Under the pieces are notes generated by a model, which was given only the letters and a program-made list of their open reading frames with translations, was not told where the DNA came from and did no database searches. The position numbers and the translations under genes were made by a program. Below, piece after piece: positions 1 through 51,005 of a stretch of 64,000 nt of DNA. Position 1 is the first letter of the stretch. Each line of letters opens with the position of its first letter. Source of the stretch: Solea solea (Eukaryota; Chordata; Actinopteri; Pleuronectiformes; Soleidae); contig NC_081154.1 of NCBI RefSeq assembly GCF_958295425.1, forward strand, positions 17,235,364 to 17,299,363, written 5' to 3'.

Positions 1-480
1 GAAGCTGGTATAAACCAGGGGGAGGCCTTTCCTTCTTCACCCTGCGTGAACTGTAAAACGCAGGTGAGGACAGGGATTGAGACGGAGCTACGGGGCTGTG
101 CGGGGGCTGCTTTCACCTGAACACTCGGCGGTGAGGGAGGAGCGGAGGACACGCCAGAGGAGAGAGAGAGAGAGAGAGAGGGAAAGAGGGGGAGCAGAAG
201 ATGCTGTGATCCGCTGCTGAGCACTCGCAGGGATGTAGAGTGGGGGAGACGGGGAGAGGCAGGGAAGGGGGAGGACCGCACCGCGTTGAACATGGCAGTT
301 TTGAGGGGAATATGCCTTTCGCCCCGACATAATGTGGCGGATGAATGTGAACGTTTGGCGACGCCCGGAAGCTTGAGGAGGTGCGGGTTTTGCTGACAGG
401 CCGCTCGCTGCTCGGCTAAACCGGAGCTAGCCCCCCGCTGCTGTGGCTAACATAGCATGTTGTTGCACCTGTGAAATAGG
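1..480 (+). promoter_or_regulatory. brsk1: GC-rich 5' region of brsk1, probable promoter and non-coding first exon
   Basis: This stretch is richer in G, C and CpG than the AT-rich DNA that follows, and contains a GA repeat near 159-180. A consensus-like splice donor (CGCAG followed by GTGAGG) lies at 63/64. A good acceptor (CTCCTGTCAG) ends at 1100, six bases before the brsk1 start codon. A non-coding exon ending near 63, or one ending at another donor within this region, could therefore splice to 1101. The true transcription start may lie left of the window. I infer promoter function only from base composition and position. Confidence 0.4.
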
Positions 481-518
481 CCTGACACACACGCACACAC
501 ACACACACACACACACAT
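481..518. repeat. (AC)n microsatellite
   Basis: A run of CA dinucleotides directly follows the GC-rich 5' region of brsk1. The rest of 520-1100 is AT-rich, includes a short TATATA-rich palindromic patch near 676-712, and shows no coding potential I can support. Confidence 0.8.
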
Positions 519-1106
519 AGAATACATTAGAGATGTAAACTACAGTGCTAACATCTGTGTGGCGTATGTGACGTTTAGCTGCGAGACTCAAGCACCAAAT
601 GACATTAATTTAGTCAGAAAGTGTTGAAAAACCTGCTCGTATATAACGTTAACTTTATTCTCTTCGTTATGTGTCATATATATGTATATATCTATGTACA
701 TAGATATATATAGTTAACGTCATACATGTAACGAGGTGCAAGTTATGCTAATAAGCTAATGTACAAAGGTAAAAGTCATTAGTCATGTGTATCTTTAGGG
801 TAGCGCTCAGTATTTAAGACTTAAATAAATCAGCCAGGTCACTCAGTGTCATCACTTTCTCCTCTGTACTCTACCCACTAGTATGTCAGCTTCCTTTACT
901 AACAGCATTGTACGTGTAAACACAGATATTGAGATGAAGATTGCTCATATACCGTCCACACTTTTCAAATCATCTCTCCCTCTAACTTCATAGCAGCACT
1001 GGAAATGTTTTAAGTTGAGCACCATCTTGTATCTTGCACAATAAGAAGCTGTGTAATAGAGTAACTGCAATAAATCTAATAAATATCAGCCTCCTGTCAG
1101 AGCAGC

Positions 1107-21695
<20,589 letters not shown>

Positions 21696-24330
21696 GATGT
21701 AGAGTGAAACCACTCAGCGAGATTGCTGGAACTACTGCAGACAGAAGACAGTAAAGAGTCAATCTCAGTATATCCCCGGCTATTATTCCTTGACTAAGTT
21801 AATGAATGTGCTTGACCATAGCAAGGATTGAGCCTTCTCCACATTGTGTTTCTTTACAACTCCTCATTCTCTCCTCAGTCTTTTTGGATCACCGGGATTC
21901 CTTCCCTTAAATGAGAACCAAGTTAGGGAATCGCTCCTTGAATGGAAACAAAAAAAAACTATGTTTGGTATCTGTCATAGATGTTCACAGATCCAACCAG
22001 GACTTTTGAAGTGCTAATGTGCATGCTGGTTAGCAAATCAGCCTGCTAAAGGATGCTGACATGATCAGATAGGCTAGTCTACCATAGCATTCTAACACAG
22101 TATCTGACACCAAAAACAAGTAATAGTCCTTTGATGGTGTGCCCATGTCACTGTCAAGCAACCGGTCCATAGTCAAAGACATATAGATAAGCCCTCAACG
22201 TTAGCATTCTGCTAACGCTTTGATTCTCTCAGGAGAAAACCCCACGTGTAGAGTCCCAGCACTGTCTTCTCCCGAGGTCAAGAGAAACCAACACAGTAAG
22301 CTAAGTTGAATGTGAAATAAATATTTTTTTATTTTGTTCTCATTTATGTTTACATCATATTTGTTTTCAGGATGTCAGCAGCACAGAGAGAGAAAGAGAG
22401 AGAGAGGGAGACTGCAGTGTTCAAAGGGAAAGCAGGTGCTTTATGGCAGGAATATTTAATTATTAAGATTGTTTTATAATTTCTTTTTACTCGGAGATCA
22501 TATTAAAACAATGCACCTGAGATTTTGGCATTGGACTCCTGTTGCTCTGAAGAAGAAGAAGTATTTTTTGATTTGAACAGAAATATGAACATTAATATAT
22601 AAAAAGGAAAAACTATGCGTGAATAGTTCCATGAACCTCATCCCAGCTGTTTGAATGAGAAAATGGATCAGGCCCTATTTTCTCATCCGGCTCTTCTCCT
22701 ATGGCCATAGTATTCACATAATGACTCAAATCAACACACAGAGGAAAAGTCATCAGTGGACATTTTCACGATGCCAGACTGTAAAAGCTTGCGATGCTGA
22801 TTCCTTACTGAACTGGACGTCAGTGGAGACAGCGAGCAGAGAGTCTCCCAACCCCGCGCTCCTCACTCCAGCGTTCACCAACGAGCCAAGTAAATCCATC
22901 TCGACAGCCACGCTCCTCACCGAGAGTCGCACCATTCGGGCAAAAACACAACACGGTAGCAACTGGGACGCTCGTATTATTCCAGCCGATGTCCATCACC
23001 AGTCTTCCATGCGGCACAATATGCAACACGTGCAACGCGTTCTCAGAGAGATACATACTGCTACTGTTGTTTATTTTCATTCTGTGTGTGTCGTTTTTTA
23101 TATATTTATATATATTTGCGCACTAATTTATCCATCTATTTATTTATTTATTTATTATTATTGATTGGGCAATGTTGTTGTTTGTGTCGTGTTTGTTGAC
23201 AGACTGGATTTTAATGCCAACGAAACTGTTGTTGTGTTTTGTTTGGATGGTGGCCACGCTGCTTCTTTCTTTTACCTCTGTGATATCACTTCTGTCGTAT
23301 TTGCTTCATGGTGAATCACTCGTACACATGGTTCTTGTTTAATATTTATCCATAGACATGTTGCTGCGCTGTTCTGTGTCGCCAGATACCACGTTGAGCG
23401 TTGTTATGGACACGATGGCTATAGCCCGAGATACATTTGCTCTTCTGAGGGTGACGTCCACTCCCGGTTTCCGGCTTACGAGTTCAGATGAAGAAGGAAT
23501 GCAGCATTTCTCTCCCATCTTTTCCGCATTTATACTCCCAGTGAGTATAAAGTCGAAGCACTCACACCCTCTGTGTGCTGGGAAAGGACATGTGTCCGTT
23601 AAAGTGATGGAAGGCCATATCCTTCCCCTGTGCTGGCCTCCCTCTTTGGTTTGAGAGTCTTTCCTGAGCATGGTAATTGTTAGCTAGCTGGATAATTAAG
23701 TCATTAAGAGGGAGGTCAGCATGATTATATGAAGAGATATGTATTTCATTTCTCATCACCCACGTTTTTTTTAAGCATTTCTTAACATGGACAGAACCTC
23801 TCTTTGTTGACATCTCTAATCATGCTTATTAATGGCTGGTAACTTGAACATGTGTGTGTGTCACAGGTGGGCGACGGCTGACTTGGAGCGTTTGACTGAC
23901 CCAATAATATTAAATGAACTTGACATTGACCAAACCTTCTCTCTCACATTGGCTTCATCTCCTGCCTCTCTGCCTCATGTATCGGCCTCTTAAACCTGTC
24001 GTGTAGCCACCACCATAAGAGAAACTGTAGTGAGTTGTTTGCCTCACTGTCCTCACACACACTTCTTTACGACTGCTCACCATCACCTGCTTTTTTCCTC
24101 ACCAACACCACGTCACCTTCACTGTCATTGGCCCAACCCTGGCTAAGATTGTAAACTATTCTCCATCCATAAGGGTCAGTAGAATAAGGTGTTTAAAAAA
24201 AAAAGAAGAAAGAAATGTCTGTATCATAATTTAAATATTAAAAAGTGCACTATTATAACTATTGCCTGTGATTAAAAAGAACAATTATGATTGAATTGAT
24301 GGTCAAAATAAAGAGAGATCCACCTTATTG
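21696..24330 (+). other. brsk1: Probable 3' untranslated region of brsk1
   Basis: After the stop codon at 21693-21695 there is no further brsk1 coding sequence. AATAAA signals occur at 22316-22321 (followed by a T-rich stretch) and at 24307-24312, so two or more polyadenylation sites are plausible. A 169-codon open frame at 22655-23164 has no recognisable domain and a low-complexity Tyr/Ile end. I treat it as chance. Long 3' untranslated regions are usual for neuronal genes. Confidence 0.5.
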
Positions 24331-25169
24331 GTATGGTTACAATAATAAATCCTAAAGTCATGTGTGTGTAGTGTCTGGGTGAATAACTTTTTGTGGCTGT
24401 TTGTTTTTCATTACTCGAAGGTTCATGTGCAGATATAAGTTTGTTTTATGCCATAGAACATGACGTCATGGATTTCAAATGAGATAAAAGTGACAAAGAA
24501 ATGGGTTAAGCAAAATATAATTTGTTTTGTTGCTATCAAATTAGTTTTACTTGTATAATATCCCTTATGTCAAGGTATGCATACACAGTAAAACTATATT
24601 TTAACCCTGAAAGCCATTATTAAAGGTACAATATGCAGGCTTTTTTGGGGTTTTAATACGATAATTAATCCTAATACTTAATCTGCGTACTCCATAGTAT
24701 CTATGAGAGAACATTCAGCTTGTTTATTGCTACCATTTCTAATTTTGTTCTGACCCGTGTACAACAGCACAGTATTGAAAGACACAAACACAGGCATAAC
24801 TTCCGCATGCTAATAGCCAGAGTCCATTTATTTTTTGATGAAAATGAGGTTGTAGCTTGTTGTCTACATCACTACGATTCAGAATATGTATTGCATGTGT
24901 AAATTGACAGGTTATTTGTCTCTACATGAGTCCCTGGCTGTGATGGACTGGAGCTGTCCATGGTATGACCCCCACCTTTCACCCTATGTCAGCTGGGATT
25001 ATGGCACCAGTGCCCCGCAAGCCTCATGTGGAGGTTAAAGTGGTAGAAGATGAGTGAGTGGGTAAATTGTCATTCTTTTAAAACTCGGGCCCCACATATA
25101 AAAGGTTTTGGTAAAGAAATATTTTACTCCTGACTAAGAGTCAAATATTTTCTTGAAGTCTCCATCATT

Positions 25170-25393
25170 TGCTGTCAGATGAGAGGACGAGACGACGAGA
25201 TGAAAGTGCTACATTTCCGATTGTCCCTGAAGGCAGCATCAGTACAGTCAGAGAGCGAGGGAGATGGAGAGAGGGCGGTCTCGTGAGAAGTCTAACTGAA
25301 TCTCTTCGCCACTTGAATCTCTTCTTCGCCACTCTTCGCCCCGCATTCTCGACATTTCTGCCCCGCTGACAGCAGCAGCATCAGCAGCAGCAG
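25170..25393 (+). promoter_or_regulatory. Probable promoter and non-coding first exon of cpt1
   Basis: A compact GC-rich patch contains GAGAGCGAGGGAGATGGAG and repeated TCTTCGCCAC blocks. It ends with a CAGCAG repeat and a good donor, CAGCAG followed by GTATGC, at 25393/25394. The next good acceptor before a conserved start codon is the one feeding the cpt1 ATG exon at 29766. CPT1 genes commonly have a non-coding exon 1. Direct evidence for transcription is lacking. Confidence 0.45.
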
Positions 25394-26479
25394 GTATGCT
25401 AACACATATGCTGTAGTAAACGCAGATGATAAGTTATCAGCAGCAGCAGCTACCGTGAAGCTGGGGGCTCGGCTAGCACCGCCAGCTAGCATAGCTAGCA
25501 TTGGCGTCAGTTTTCCAACCCGGTTCATTGAAAACGTCAGCTAGCTTCGATTTTCTTAATTGTAACCTAAAGGGCGACACTTCAGGGGGACATTTTGTAT
25601 GAATCAGTGATAAAAGGAGGTTGGTAATACAGTACTGGTAACAGTAGTGTTACTACTGCTGAATACAATTCTGCTCTGTGTTCTGTGTGGTTAAACGGGG
25701 CGTGTTTTGGCGTCTTATGGTACCAAGATGTAAACATTAGCTTTGTTATAATTGACCCTGTATTTTTCAACTTGGGCTGCTCCGTATGAAAGTCTGAAAG
25801 AGCTGACAAGTCGTTTTAACGATGGTTTATTCAGGGAATGTCCCTCTATGCCTTAAATTAATGTCAGAGTACCTTTAAAAATGTAAAGTTTATACATGTA
25901 CTTCTATCTGAAGGAAACACTGAAACATGGACAGCTCCGCTCAGCCTCATTAACACTGACAGCTGCATTGTTAATGTAGTTGTTTTCTGGACCTCTGTCC
26001 AGAACAAGTGCTGTACATCTCTACTGGTCTCACAAATAAATTTGATGATAATTATCGCATCGAGAATTTTATTCCACGATACATTGCATCCTCAGTTTTC
26101 AATGCACAAACCTACTTTTTCATCAGTCAGCACTAACAGACACATTAATGTGAACTTAAAACCGTTATACGAGCCAAATACATGTAGATGTGTTGATTGC
26201 AGTTCACATTTTTTGCACTGGGTGGCATCACCAGGCATCCACAGGTATAAAGGTGATTGGGCAACAATGTCAGTTGTTCGAACAGGTTTTTGACCACGGT
26301 TTTGTGGCACTAACTGGATGTATCCATTGTTTGAAGTATTTTAGGATTGTGGATCTCACAGAAGTGAGTGTTAAATCCATCATATGTAAAAATGCAATCA
26401 AGGTGTTGGGGTTTTTCAAAGTGAGTCAGCCTAATGTACTCCGGGGTAAGGCAACTCAGTAGCTCGTAATAGGTAAGCT

Positions 26480-27360
26480 CCTAAAACTGCAGTGCATAAC
26501 TTTTAAGGATACAGCAGTGTTTAGTTTAGATCTGGTGTCGCCCGGTGACATTCCCGCACTGCCCGCAGGAAGTGATCCTTTGTTTTGATGACAAGACAGA
26601 TGGAGGCAACACCAATACTGTGTTAGTAAAGTGAGATGTCATCAAACCGGTATGAGCGAAAACACCAAAGCGCCCACAGAAAAGATTCAGGAGTGAATCG
26701 ACTATACGCACCGAGCATCATTGTTGATGTCCGCTCAAATAATAAGCCAGCTCCTTAACCTCCAATCACATATCGCAGCGCATATCGCGGACCCTGGTGT
26801 ACTCGCTCGTCAGGGTCCTGTAGTATCTGACTTCACCATCGGGTGGCAGACACAGAACGATTCTACAGCTCCCTCGGACACATCTGGTTCGAGCGGCTCA
26901 CAGCTGAAAGGTCCATCGGGCAGGGGAGTTGGGGTCGAGGCTCGGATGACTATCTTTGGCGGCTACTTCTTCTTTTGTCTAAATCTTTTTTCTGCTTGCT
27001 GAGCAGGCTTAATACTTCACCTACCAATGGGTGGAAGTTCAGTTCGATTCTCTCACTCGGTTCCAAAATCTGGGCTGTACAGCCTGCATGTTGCACATTG
27101 ATGAAGCAAATTGCGTCATGCGTACGATGCGAGTTGGGTATACCTAGTCTCACTGCTTTCTTGCGCTTGCGTCCGCTATCTTTCTTGTCGTTGTCTTCCT
27201 CTTCTTTTGTTTGGAGATTGCTTGGTCTTTTCTCTAGATGATAGCTTTTATTTTCTTTCCTTAGTCACCGTGGCTTTATTCATTCTGTCTGTTTCTGTGA
27301 TTGTCCACATTGTAGTGTATACTTATTTGAATAAATCTTTATTTAATAGTCTGACTTGCT
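26480..27360. repeat. Probable interspersed element in cpt1 intron 1
   Basis: The stretch begins with AACTGCAGTGCATAACTTTTA, a phrase seen at the ends of fish miniature elements. It holds open frames on both strands (for example 26843-27241) with no domain I recognise. It ends near an AATAAATC block at 27330. The remaining intron 1 sequence (27560-29765) is AT-rich with another family A copy and no gene I can support. Confidence 0.35.
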
Positions 27361-28159
27361 TATTGAAAACCAGGAAGTGACCGTGCTGCAGCTTGTAGCA
27401 ACTAGCAACTGGAAATTCAGCAGGCAATTTTAAGTGCTATAACTGAATCAATCCAGTTTTGTGCAATTATTAAGCTATTATTAATTGATTATTACATCAA
27501 TCAATCGCCACCTATTTGGATAAATAGCTAATTGTCTATGTTTTTTAATTTGCTGTTTTTTTCTAACCTCTAAAATGTACACCAGGCAGAATTATTCATA
27601 TATTGATCCAGTTTCCCTTACCATTATATTAGGGGGCACCTAAAAAACAGTGCATGGCTCTATTCTGTTTAGAATCTGCTATGTTACACTCTTTAAATCC
27701 CCAGAGACATGAAGCATAATGTAATATGGGGGAGACTCATGAGTCATAGAGATGCGAGTAGGTGGAATAACCAATATCTTAAAAGACTTTAAGCTTATTG
27801 ATAACAGAAGATAAGACTCTTCCTGCTGAATCTGTCAATAATTCAAAGTTCATGAATTTGTTGAGTGTAAATCCCAAATATATGTATTCAGTTTAAATAG
27901 TTTTGGTTGCTCAGTGTAAGGCAGTGAAACTGAAATCTTTCATTTTGTCAGATGCCAGAGAGCAAAACCATGATACAAGTCTGTGTTGTGGTTTTTAATC
28001 GCCATTCATTTGGGTTTGCACTAAAGTGTTATTTGATTAGTGGTTGCAGTTGCACCCGCACTCTAAATGCGTCAGAGTTGTTTTACTATAAACACTCTCC
28101 CTGCCCTGAACTCAGTGTACTGTTGATACAAAGTTGTTAACATGTTTAATTATATAATA

Positions 28160-28460
28160 GAATCAATATTATACATGGATATACATAGCTGGATATTTTA
28201 GGCTGTTTACACATACATGAGATATATCAGGATATAAAGCTGGAAACAGGTTGTTTCTCTGAACTCATGAAAGGTTTTCTTTTGAGATGTATGCACTTCT
28301 CAGAGGAGAGTGACAATACACTGTAAATACACTCATATATAATATAAAATATCTAATGTTTATGATCTGTATTACATGATCTTAAAATACAGATTTTACC
28401 TTTCATTTCAGATAATTCCTAATTCCTGGCTTTTTAATATTAAATGAAGGATATTTACGT
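28160..28460. repeat. Dispersed repeat, family A
   Basis: Sequence shared with the copy at 7622-8215 includes GTTTCTCTGAACTCATGAAA, CCTTTCATTTCAGATAATTCC and GAAGGATATTTACGTGTGTT. Located in cpt1 intron 1. Confidence 0.6.
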
Positions 28461-29770
28461 GTGTTAAACAATGAAATGTTTCATAAATAATTAGGCTTAA
28501 AATGAAAGAAGTGACTTTTTAAACTATAATTATACTTCATATCATACATTTGTATATTTCACAAATTAATCAAATTTTACATTTTAAGGTGAAGACATTA
28601 GGATGAGGTGAAGGTATGGTTATGGTTAGAGTCAAAAGTCTCCAGGAAATTAATGAAAGTCAATGTAATGTCCTCTGAAGTCATGGAAACCAGACTGTGT
28701 GTACGTGTTTAGATACACACACACAATAAGAGCAGACATGTCCTCGAACAAGGTCATAGTCTTGTGTCACAGTAACCTCAGGGCATTATTAGTAAACTAT
28801 TTGTGGAGAAAAATCAATTCCCTTTGTGAAGAGAAGCAGGGGAACCCCCATACTCAACCGAGCTGTGTCATCAGCAACCAGTCAGATCTTTTCCATCACA
28901 ATCTATCAACCTTCATACAAAGTTGTATTTCATTTCACTTACGGCATAGCAACATATCATGTCTTTTGATTTCATGGTATACTCCAGTTGTTGGACATTC
29001 AGGACTCTGAATTTCCAAACCCAGATTTTCAACTTGAAATTTAATCCTTAACCCTAATTTAAAAGCCTTTGAGTCATTGTGATGGATGAGAGCCAGCAAA
29101 AAAGAAGGAAAAGGCAAAAAAATGACCAGATTTACAAACTTCTGCTTTAATAGCACTTCATATTTGTTTCACACTAAATTGTTGTACACATAGTAGTGTT
29201 TCATTGTTAACCGTAGACATTTTGCTATGCGGTTTGTGTGCGCAGAATATCACGTAGAGCGCCCAAGATACGCTTGTGTCCATGTTATCCTGACTTCTCA
29301 CCTGGAACTTTTTGACCCAAAAACATTTTTGTACTCATGTTGCAGCAGAAGTAGATATACATTTTCTTCATTGTGCAAAATAATAATTAGAATAATAATA
29401 ATGATAATAAAAAAAACAATAAAATAATTATAGCTGTAGAGTGGACTAGCATAGAGATCAAGGAGGTAGCAGAGGTAGCAGCTGTTTTTGGAAGACTACA
29501 TGAAGGTCAAAGGCAACATCACAGAAAGGCGCTGTATTTATTATAACATATATATAAATTAATTTTGCACCTAATTTTTTTAATGTGAATATGGTTTTAT
29601 TTTGAAATTCTATTTGAATGTTCGTCCTAATATGTCATTGTACAACTTTAGACTCATATCAGATCAGGTAGACAACAGTGTTTTCAGCTGTAAGGGGCTG
29701 TGCAGTGACACATTTGTCCTTTGTGCTCTGTATTCTCCTCACTGTCCATCTGTCTGTCTGCACAGTCATC

Positions 29771-46721
<16,951 letters not shown>

Positions 46722-49700
46722 GTGGTTTACGTCTGAGGAAGAAAGGGAAACTGTGAAAGCCAAAATCATCCATAATGAAATGAGGAAAGACAATTTTCTT
46801 TTACTTCTGTGTTGGGAGATTTTTATAGCCAGTGAGATCAGACATCTCCATGGAGACAGTGCTATGATGGAGGTGGTGTTTGTACGTGTGAGTGTGTGCG
46901 TGTGTGTGTATGAAGAGAGAAATGGTCCAATAAGAAATACAAAAATGTGTGATTCAAGGACAGTATGGTTTAGTTTGAACAGTCCACATAAAAGGGATTC
47001 TAAATGAAAAAGTCTTTTTGTGCCATGGTTAGATAAGTGGTTCCCAAACACTGGGTCGAGACCAACAGAGGGGCCGCAAGAGATTTATTTGGGAGTGCCC
47101 ATTTTCAGAGTTTTTCCAACCTTTTATTTAAGATGTTTGTGCATATGTTTTATAAAATGTTTTTTTAAATCAATTTACTAAACATCTCTTAAAAATAATA
47201 ATGTTAGGTTTTATTGATATGGCTGTAAATGAGTCACTAGATTATGATAATTTGCTCCTGTCACGATTTACATTGTAATTTGGGATCACAAAAGTCATCT
47301 TTGAAAACTGGGTTAGATTAATTATGTTAGAGGGATCAGATATCAGGTTTTGCCACTGAACTGTGCCACAGATTGTCTGTTGTTGGGTCTGTTTGAAAAA
47401 GTGTGAGATGGATGTTGGCTCTTACGTGACATGTGCAAGTTGCATCAGTTTCCACTGACAGGGATTTTAAAAGCTTCTCTGGACAATATCTGGACTAATC
47501 TCTCCTCTTACTGCATTGGACAGACAGATTTACCTCATCAGTCACCCACCGACCTAATATAATGAAGTCACAGTGATTCCTATTTCAGATAGACTGATAT
47601 TCTATTCTATTCTATATGACAGATTACAGATTAAACCACCATTCTGTTTAAAGGAATACTTCAAAATTGTGGTTCCCAACCTCAATTTCCCCTGAGTCGA
47701 GAAAGGGTTCCATCTTTATCCTCCACATGAGGGTCGTGGAGGGCGGGGAGATGCCAACCGGGTCTCAAAACCCGAGTTCTCTTGCTGCAAAGACAAGAGT
47801 GTTAACCACTACAAGCATGTGACCCACCAAGGGTTCAGTGTTAATGAACATGAAACAATGGTGGCACAGTTGTGTATGAGTCTGAACACTGTGTCTGAAC
47901 ACAGTCTATACCATGTGTCCAACTTGTTTCTATGGCCACTGATACCTTCATTATGTGAGTTATGTTGCAGAACCAGCGTTTTCTGTTCTCCGTGTTAACG
48001 AGAACGATTGTGAAATTTGACATGTGGGAACATGAACCTGTTCCGCCTCAAAAGGGAGAATGTGATCACTCACTGCCTTCTTTTTACACGGTACATTTTA
48101 CAGTGTGAAAGTAACACTGACATACTGTATATATACTACTATATATATATATATATAATATCATATTATCACTAAGAGTTAAATATAAATAGTCTGGTTG
48201 ATTCTGTGTGAGTGATTTTAACACTGTTACTACAGAAAAACCCAACAGGAACATTTGTCTCTGACAGAACCAGAGACCAGGGTGTACGAACATCTGCCTC
48301 CACAGGTCAGGGTAGGAGAGAGGAGAGACGTTAAGGGGGAGGGAAGGAGAGGTGGGTGAATAGAAGAATGGAAAAGAGGGAAGAAGATAGACGAGAGATA
48401 ATCTTCACTATTGTCTTTATCATCTTGTCGGGCGTGTGACATCATGCCTCTCCGCTCTCGCTGCTCCAGGAAAGGACCAGCCATAGATGAAGGATGGATG
48501 AGGATAATATGGATGTTAGCAGTAATGAGTAGCTCTATAATATAGTAATAGTTACAGTTGTGGTGTTGAAGCTCTGGAATCGTCTGTGAGAGCGAGAGGG
48601 GAAACTGTACAGACTGTTTTAGTGTTTCTTTAATAATGCTGTTAGATTTCCTGTGTGTTGTGGAATGGGACGTTCACTAGCATATTTAGCCACTAACTGT
48701 TAACTGTGTGAAAGCTTCGCAGCACATCAGTAATTACACAGCAGTAAGGTCAACAGCATTAGTGGGATCTTCAATCTTATTTATGTGAAGGCAGAGAAAG
48801 AGCTGAGTCAGAGTGTTAGTGTACCACATCCCCACGCCTGGCTTTTAGTTTCTACCTCAGGTGATTGACTGCTGGGTGACCCAGACCAGATTGGTCCTGC
48901 AATTGGCAAAGAGAAAGAACTAGTTTGCTTCTGATTCTGCTCTGGAAGTTCCATGATAGTCATTTCTCCAATAGCGCCTCCTGGAGGGAGGTGGATAACT
49001 ACAGCTCTGTCTGACGACCCGCGATAGCCTCCAGTCTGTGGAGGGGGAGGCGGCTAGCTGTCCAGTATTTTCATTCAGCCCCTTTTAGAAAAACAGAATA
49101 TGAGATCAAGATATGACTCTCAACATTAAGTTTAAATTCTATCAACTATTCTTATTATTATTATATCAACTTAATGTAGACAGACAGACAGATAACTGTA
49201 TTAAGCAGCTTGGACATGATGTTGAAAAAGAAACACACAATATTGACAGGAGTCACATATTTAAATGACTGTATGTTGGGAGCCCAGAGTCTGTGGAGTG
49301 CAAATAGCAGTGAAATAGTGAAAGAAGTGTTACTGAAGTGACTAATGTGGTCTAAGGATATAGTATCAAATCTCATGTAATGTCTATAGTATACAATGAT
49401 AAACCGTAATCAACTATGACGTGATAAATAACACTAATAGTAAATAAGAGTAAACGCAATGAATACTGACTATACGAAATATAAGAAAAATGGCTCATTT
49501 CTAAAGACTCAAGTTATTTAAAAACAAACGTGTTCACTTATTACAATATTGACCCGTCTGATGACCTGCACGCTAACGACACATATATTTCTCCATGATT
49601 TTGTTCTGTTGCTTTGTTACCAGGTTGGTTTACTGTACGTGTCTTTCATTGCTTACCTGTAATGGGTGAATCAGCTTCTTCATACATGACTGTAGAGCTC

Positions 49701-50050
49701 GTATTTAGAGGCTGATAATGACACATGGAGTCACATGACATTTGGAACAGCACGTTACGTGGTCAGTATTTCATTTCAAATCGTGCCGTAACAAACTCCC
49801 AGTGATTTCACCACCATCTATGAATCTGTATTTAAGTTTTGCTTTAATCACTGCTTTATTTAAATGTCCAGAGGTCCGTGTGTTATCAGTGACACTGATT
49901 CCTGTTATTCACTATTGTTTAATGGCCCGTTTTATTTAATTTTTTTGGGTATGGTTTGTGGTCCAGATCAGTTGAGCTTGTCTTATTATGTTGCTGTATT
50001 GTATTACTGCAAAATTTCAAGGAAAAATAAAGTCATTGTTAAAGAAAAAA
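46722..50050 (+). other. Probable cpt1 3' untranslated region and flanking DNA
   Basis: No coding exon follows the stop at 46719-46721. The first strong polyadenylation context is AATAAA at 50026-50031, with a GT-rich stretch (GTGTTGTGTTTTTTTTGGG) about 30 bp later. An earlier end is possible but I see no good signal. Within it, 47035-47260 begins GTGGTTCCCAAACACTGGGT, a common DNA-element end, and 47700-47830 is a relic of a common fish repeat. A TA tract lies near 48125-48165. Confidence 0.4.
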
Positions 50051-50109
50051 AGGCTTTAAATGTGTTGTGTTTTTTTTGGGTGAAATGTGTTTAAATATGT
50101 CCATAGTTG

Positions 50110-50470
50110 GGTATAAAAAAACACATTCTTTTAAATGGAACAAGAGCTCTCGGAGAGATCCACTGGATCAAAATGTACTGGAACATTCTGGATCTGTATA
50201 GAACTTTACCTATGATGCTGGATGCTCTATGTGGGTCACCTTTGGAGGGAGGCGAGTTATAGAGACAGAAGAGAGAGACCAGGGACAGCTGTATCAAGAG
50301 AGTGAGGAATTCCCCCAGCAGTCTAGGTCTATGGCAGCATAACTAAGAGATGGTCCAGGTTTCCCTGAGCCAGCTCTAACTATAACCTTTTAAAAAAGGA
50401 AGGTTTTAAGTCTAACTTTAAATCCAATGAGTTAAATAAAGGTGGCGCTGTCTCTTTGAATGTATTAATC
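50110..50470. repeat. Abundant fish interspersed repeat (unresolved class)
   Basis: Phrases such as GTGAGGAATTCCCCCAGCAG, TCTAGGTCTATGGCAGCATA, ACTAAGAGATGGTCCAGG and GAAGGTTTTAAGTCTAA belong to a repeat seen throughout fish genomes. No protein frame is preserved. Confidence 0.55.
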
Positions 50471-51005
50471 TTATTATCTGTAGCAGTATTTTTCTTTATG
50501 TTAATTATTGTACAATTAAATGAGTCTTTCTTTGAATGTCTTTAAAATCTAAATCTTAACATTTTTAATATCAGTTCCATAAATTGGAACAAGATCGAGG
50601 CTGTGACCTAGACGGTTTATTCACAGCTGATTCTAACTAGTTCATTAAATGCAGAACTATACCTGTCAACAATCTACATGGATGTTGAAATCCACCACAA
50701 TTATCATTATGTGTGATGGCTTTGTACTAACGAACATTTAATTTGTGTAAAACAGTATATTCCACACCTTGGGTCAAGCCCTTCAATAAGGAGAGCACAA
50801 GCAAATCAGGTTGAAAAGTAATTGAAAAGTTTATTTCCAAACTTGAATGAAGTTACTTAATATCAAAGACTTATTTGAAACAGCAAACACTAAAACTAAA
50901 ACACAGCACTTGTAATTCTACAGTCAGGATAATAAGTCGCACGCGCGTGCGCTCGATAAATGTCACTCTGTATTTTCCAGTTGTGTTAAATATGTTATAT
51001 TTGAC

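Noticed and set aside
22655..23164. 169-codon open frame downstream of brsk1
   Set aside because: No recognisable domain, low-complexity C-terminus, no clear promoter or splice sites. It fits chance within a long 3' untranslated region.
26843..27241. 132-codon frame in cpt1 intron 1
   Set aside because: No protein family recognised. Surrounding phrases look like an interspersed element.
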